DNA of 64,000 bases from Vibrio bathopelagicus (GTDB lineage: Bacteria > Pseudomonadota > Gammaproteobacteria > Enterobacterales > Vibrionaceae). Made by a program: the position numbers and the translations under genes. The stretch covers positions 1,674,001 to 1,738,000 of the forward strand of contig NZ_CP062501.1 in assembly GCF_014879975.1 (NCBI RefSeq), written 5' to 3'. This document shows, piece by piece, positions 62,966 to 64,000 of the stretch. Numbering within the stretch: the stretch's first letter is position 1; each line of letters starts with the position of its first letter. Under the pieces are notes generated by a model. That model was not told the DNA's origin. It did not search any database and saw only the letters and a list, made by a program, of their open reading frames with translations.

Positions 62966-63404
62966 ACAACACTCATTAGTTAATTATATATTTTGGCTCG
63001 CCGTTATATTCCTTACAGTTAGCAAGGTGAATGCAGTTGCGTATGATTTATGAGCTTGGTTCAGAAAATAGATATTTTACGTTAATTTATAAACTCAAAG
63101 GCTTATTCTCAGATTGAATAAATAAAACTCAATTCATGAGCAAAGCATATAAGTGATTGAGAGTACTCTAATTTAGGGATTCATTAATTAATTCGTACAT
63201 GGCTAACCCATATTGTTAAGGGTAAGCACAAGTAGTAAACTTGAGCTCGATTATGCAACTTGTTTTTAAAAACAATAGACACTATTAGAGTTACGATTGT
63301 TCACCAAAGTAACTTTATATCAAATGCTTACTATAAATCCGTGTCGAGTTGACTGGTGCAAATCAAATAAAAATAATTATATAAACCTAGGCTAGGTTCA
63401 CACC
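62966..63404. other. AT-rich divergent promoter region
   Basis: Separates the M9 peptidase from the last gene. Apart from the palindrome just before that gene, listed separately, nothing was recognised. Confidence 0.6.
63384..63398 (+). promoter_or_regulatory. Perfect 15-base palindrome overlapping a ribosome binding site
   Basis: AACCTAG-G-CTAGGTT ends six bases before the ATG of the next gene and includes its AGG. It could be an operator, or an RNA hairpin (AACCT/AGGTT with a 5-base loop) masking the ribosome site. Confidence 0.5.
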
Positions 63405-64000
63405 ATGAAATTAACGTCGTCTTTAGACTCACTGTTGGCTAGCAGTCTGTCTATCGAAAAGAAACAACAAGCACTGATCGAGCTTGTGATCAGCTCTTAT
63501 CAGCCACAAGAACGTACCGCTCTTTTCCAAACCGTCACAGACTATCGTAGACGACTATTGGCATCGTTCTTCCCAGAACATCAATACAAAAGCCTCTCCG
63601 TTTTATTTGAATTGATGGACTATCGCGATCTTATTCAACGCTATCCAAGTACCTTATCGACAGAGATGGCATTGTTAGAAGCAGCCGCAGGCCAGTGTTA
63701 CATGCATTGGTTAGACTTTTGGTGCGAATGTGAAATTGCTGCCATCAAAGCAAAATCACAGCTGGACGTAAGTGCGCCCTCTCACACTGAACTCCCTATC
63801 AAAGATAGTGCTTACTATGGTGCAATCATTGAACAGATTGAAGATGATCTGCTTATGGTGCAAACGCCCTGTCATCCTCAAGGAATGCCAATCAGTGATG
63901 CCATCGCTTTAAGTAACCTTGAAGTGTTCATCAAGGGTGAGAAATGGTTTGAAATGCTGCCTTTACTGTACCTTTCACAAACTGGTAAGCACTTTATTCT
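63405..64000 (+). CDS. Uncharacterised protein, 3' end outside window
   Basis: An open frame of at least 198 codons running off the window. The start is inferred from the ATG after AGG and from uninterrupted coding-like codon use. The visible part is helical and soluble, with no signal peptide or span: [55 protein letters not shown]. The pattern does not match a family I recognise; the N-terminal sensory part of a larger signalling protein is possible but unproven. Confidence 0.65.
   Translation, partial: MKLTSSLDSLLASSLSIEKKQQALIELVISSYQPQERTALFQTVTDYRRRLLASFFPEHQYKSLSVLFELMDYRDLIQRYPSTLSTEMALLEAAAGQCYMHWLDFWCECEIAAIKAKSQLDVSAPSHTELPIKDSAYYGAIIEQIEDDLLMVQTPCHPQGMPISDAIALSNLEVFIKGEKWFEMLPLLYLSQTGKHFI

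Noticed and set aside
1..64000. CRISPR arrays, tRNA or rRNA genes, insertion sequences, integrases
   Set aside because: None was seen; the short tandem repeats are unspaced and tied to gene ends, so they are not CRISPR.

Overview
This window looks like a piece of the second chromosome of a marine Vibrio, most likely of the Splendidus clade. The grounds are the heme-uptake block hutZXW / tonB1-exbB1-exbD1-hutBCD, a ShyA-type peptidoglycan endopeptidase beside a GGDEF-EAL gene, pyrC, a Vibrio M9 collagenase-type peptidase, many chemotaxis genes, and about 44% GC with AT-rich intergenic DNA. Species assignment and synteny are from memory of Vibrio genomes, not from a search. No rRNA, tRNA, insertion sequence, integrase or CRISPR array was seen.

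Layout. 1-10.7 kb: end of a GGDEF-EAL gene, shyA-like endopeptidase, small proteins, two membrane proteins, a dCache chemoreceptor and a cytoplasmic GH13 amylase. 10.9-13.1 kb: parvulin, CheV and a degenerate cobalamin-adenosyltransferase-like gene. 13.2-21 kb: heme acquisition, with hutW-hutX-hutZ divergent from tonB1-exbB1-exbD1-hutB-hutC-hutD across a Fur-box-like sequence. 21-35.6 kb: housekeeping and accessory genes, including a TetR regulator, a frameshifted 20-residue-repeat protein, an acyltransferase, a NadD-like gene and nadE, a MOSC-reductase fusion, a YqaE-like 52-residue protein, pyrC with a leader hairpin over its ribosome binding site, DUF808, an M14 peptidase and a BCCT transporter.

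36-59 kb is a catabolic island that reads as a taurine pathway. A TRAP transporter (binding protein, small and large membrane subunits) would import taurine. A two-gene flavoprotein dehydrogenase (TauX/TauY type) would make sulfoacetaldehyde. Xsc would cleave it to acetyl phosphate and sulfite, Pta would make acetyl-CoA, and a TauE-type exporter would remove sulfite. An IclR regulator, a GabD-like aldehyde dehydrogenase, malate synthase G, a LysR regulator and isocitrate lyase follow, so the acetyl-CoA product sits beside both glyoxylate-shunt genes. Three parts of this island are unusual: a CobS/CobT-like AAA+/VWA pair between xsc and the sulfite exporter with no CobN, a 190-residue protein resembling only an internal part of malate synthase G, and a periplasmic protein made of two Cache domains at the end of the TRAP operon. 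An FRG-domain gene interrupts the island between near-identical 23-base direct repeats.

59-64 kb: an ADP-ribosyltransferase-like small protein, a cystatin-like lipoprotein, the M9 peptidase and a gene running off the window.

A pattern across the window is that many genes end in tandem duplications of their own last few codons, stop codon included. Some are decayed 16-21 base units that still encode similar peptides ending in a stop; others are exact 8-base repeats carrying one stop codon per unit.
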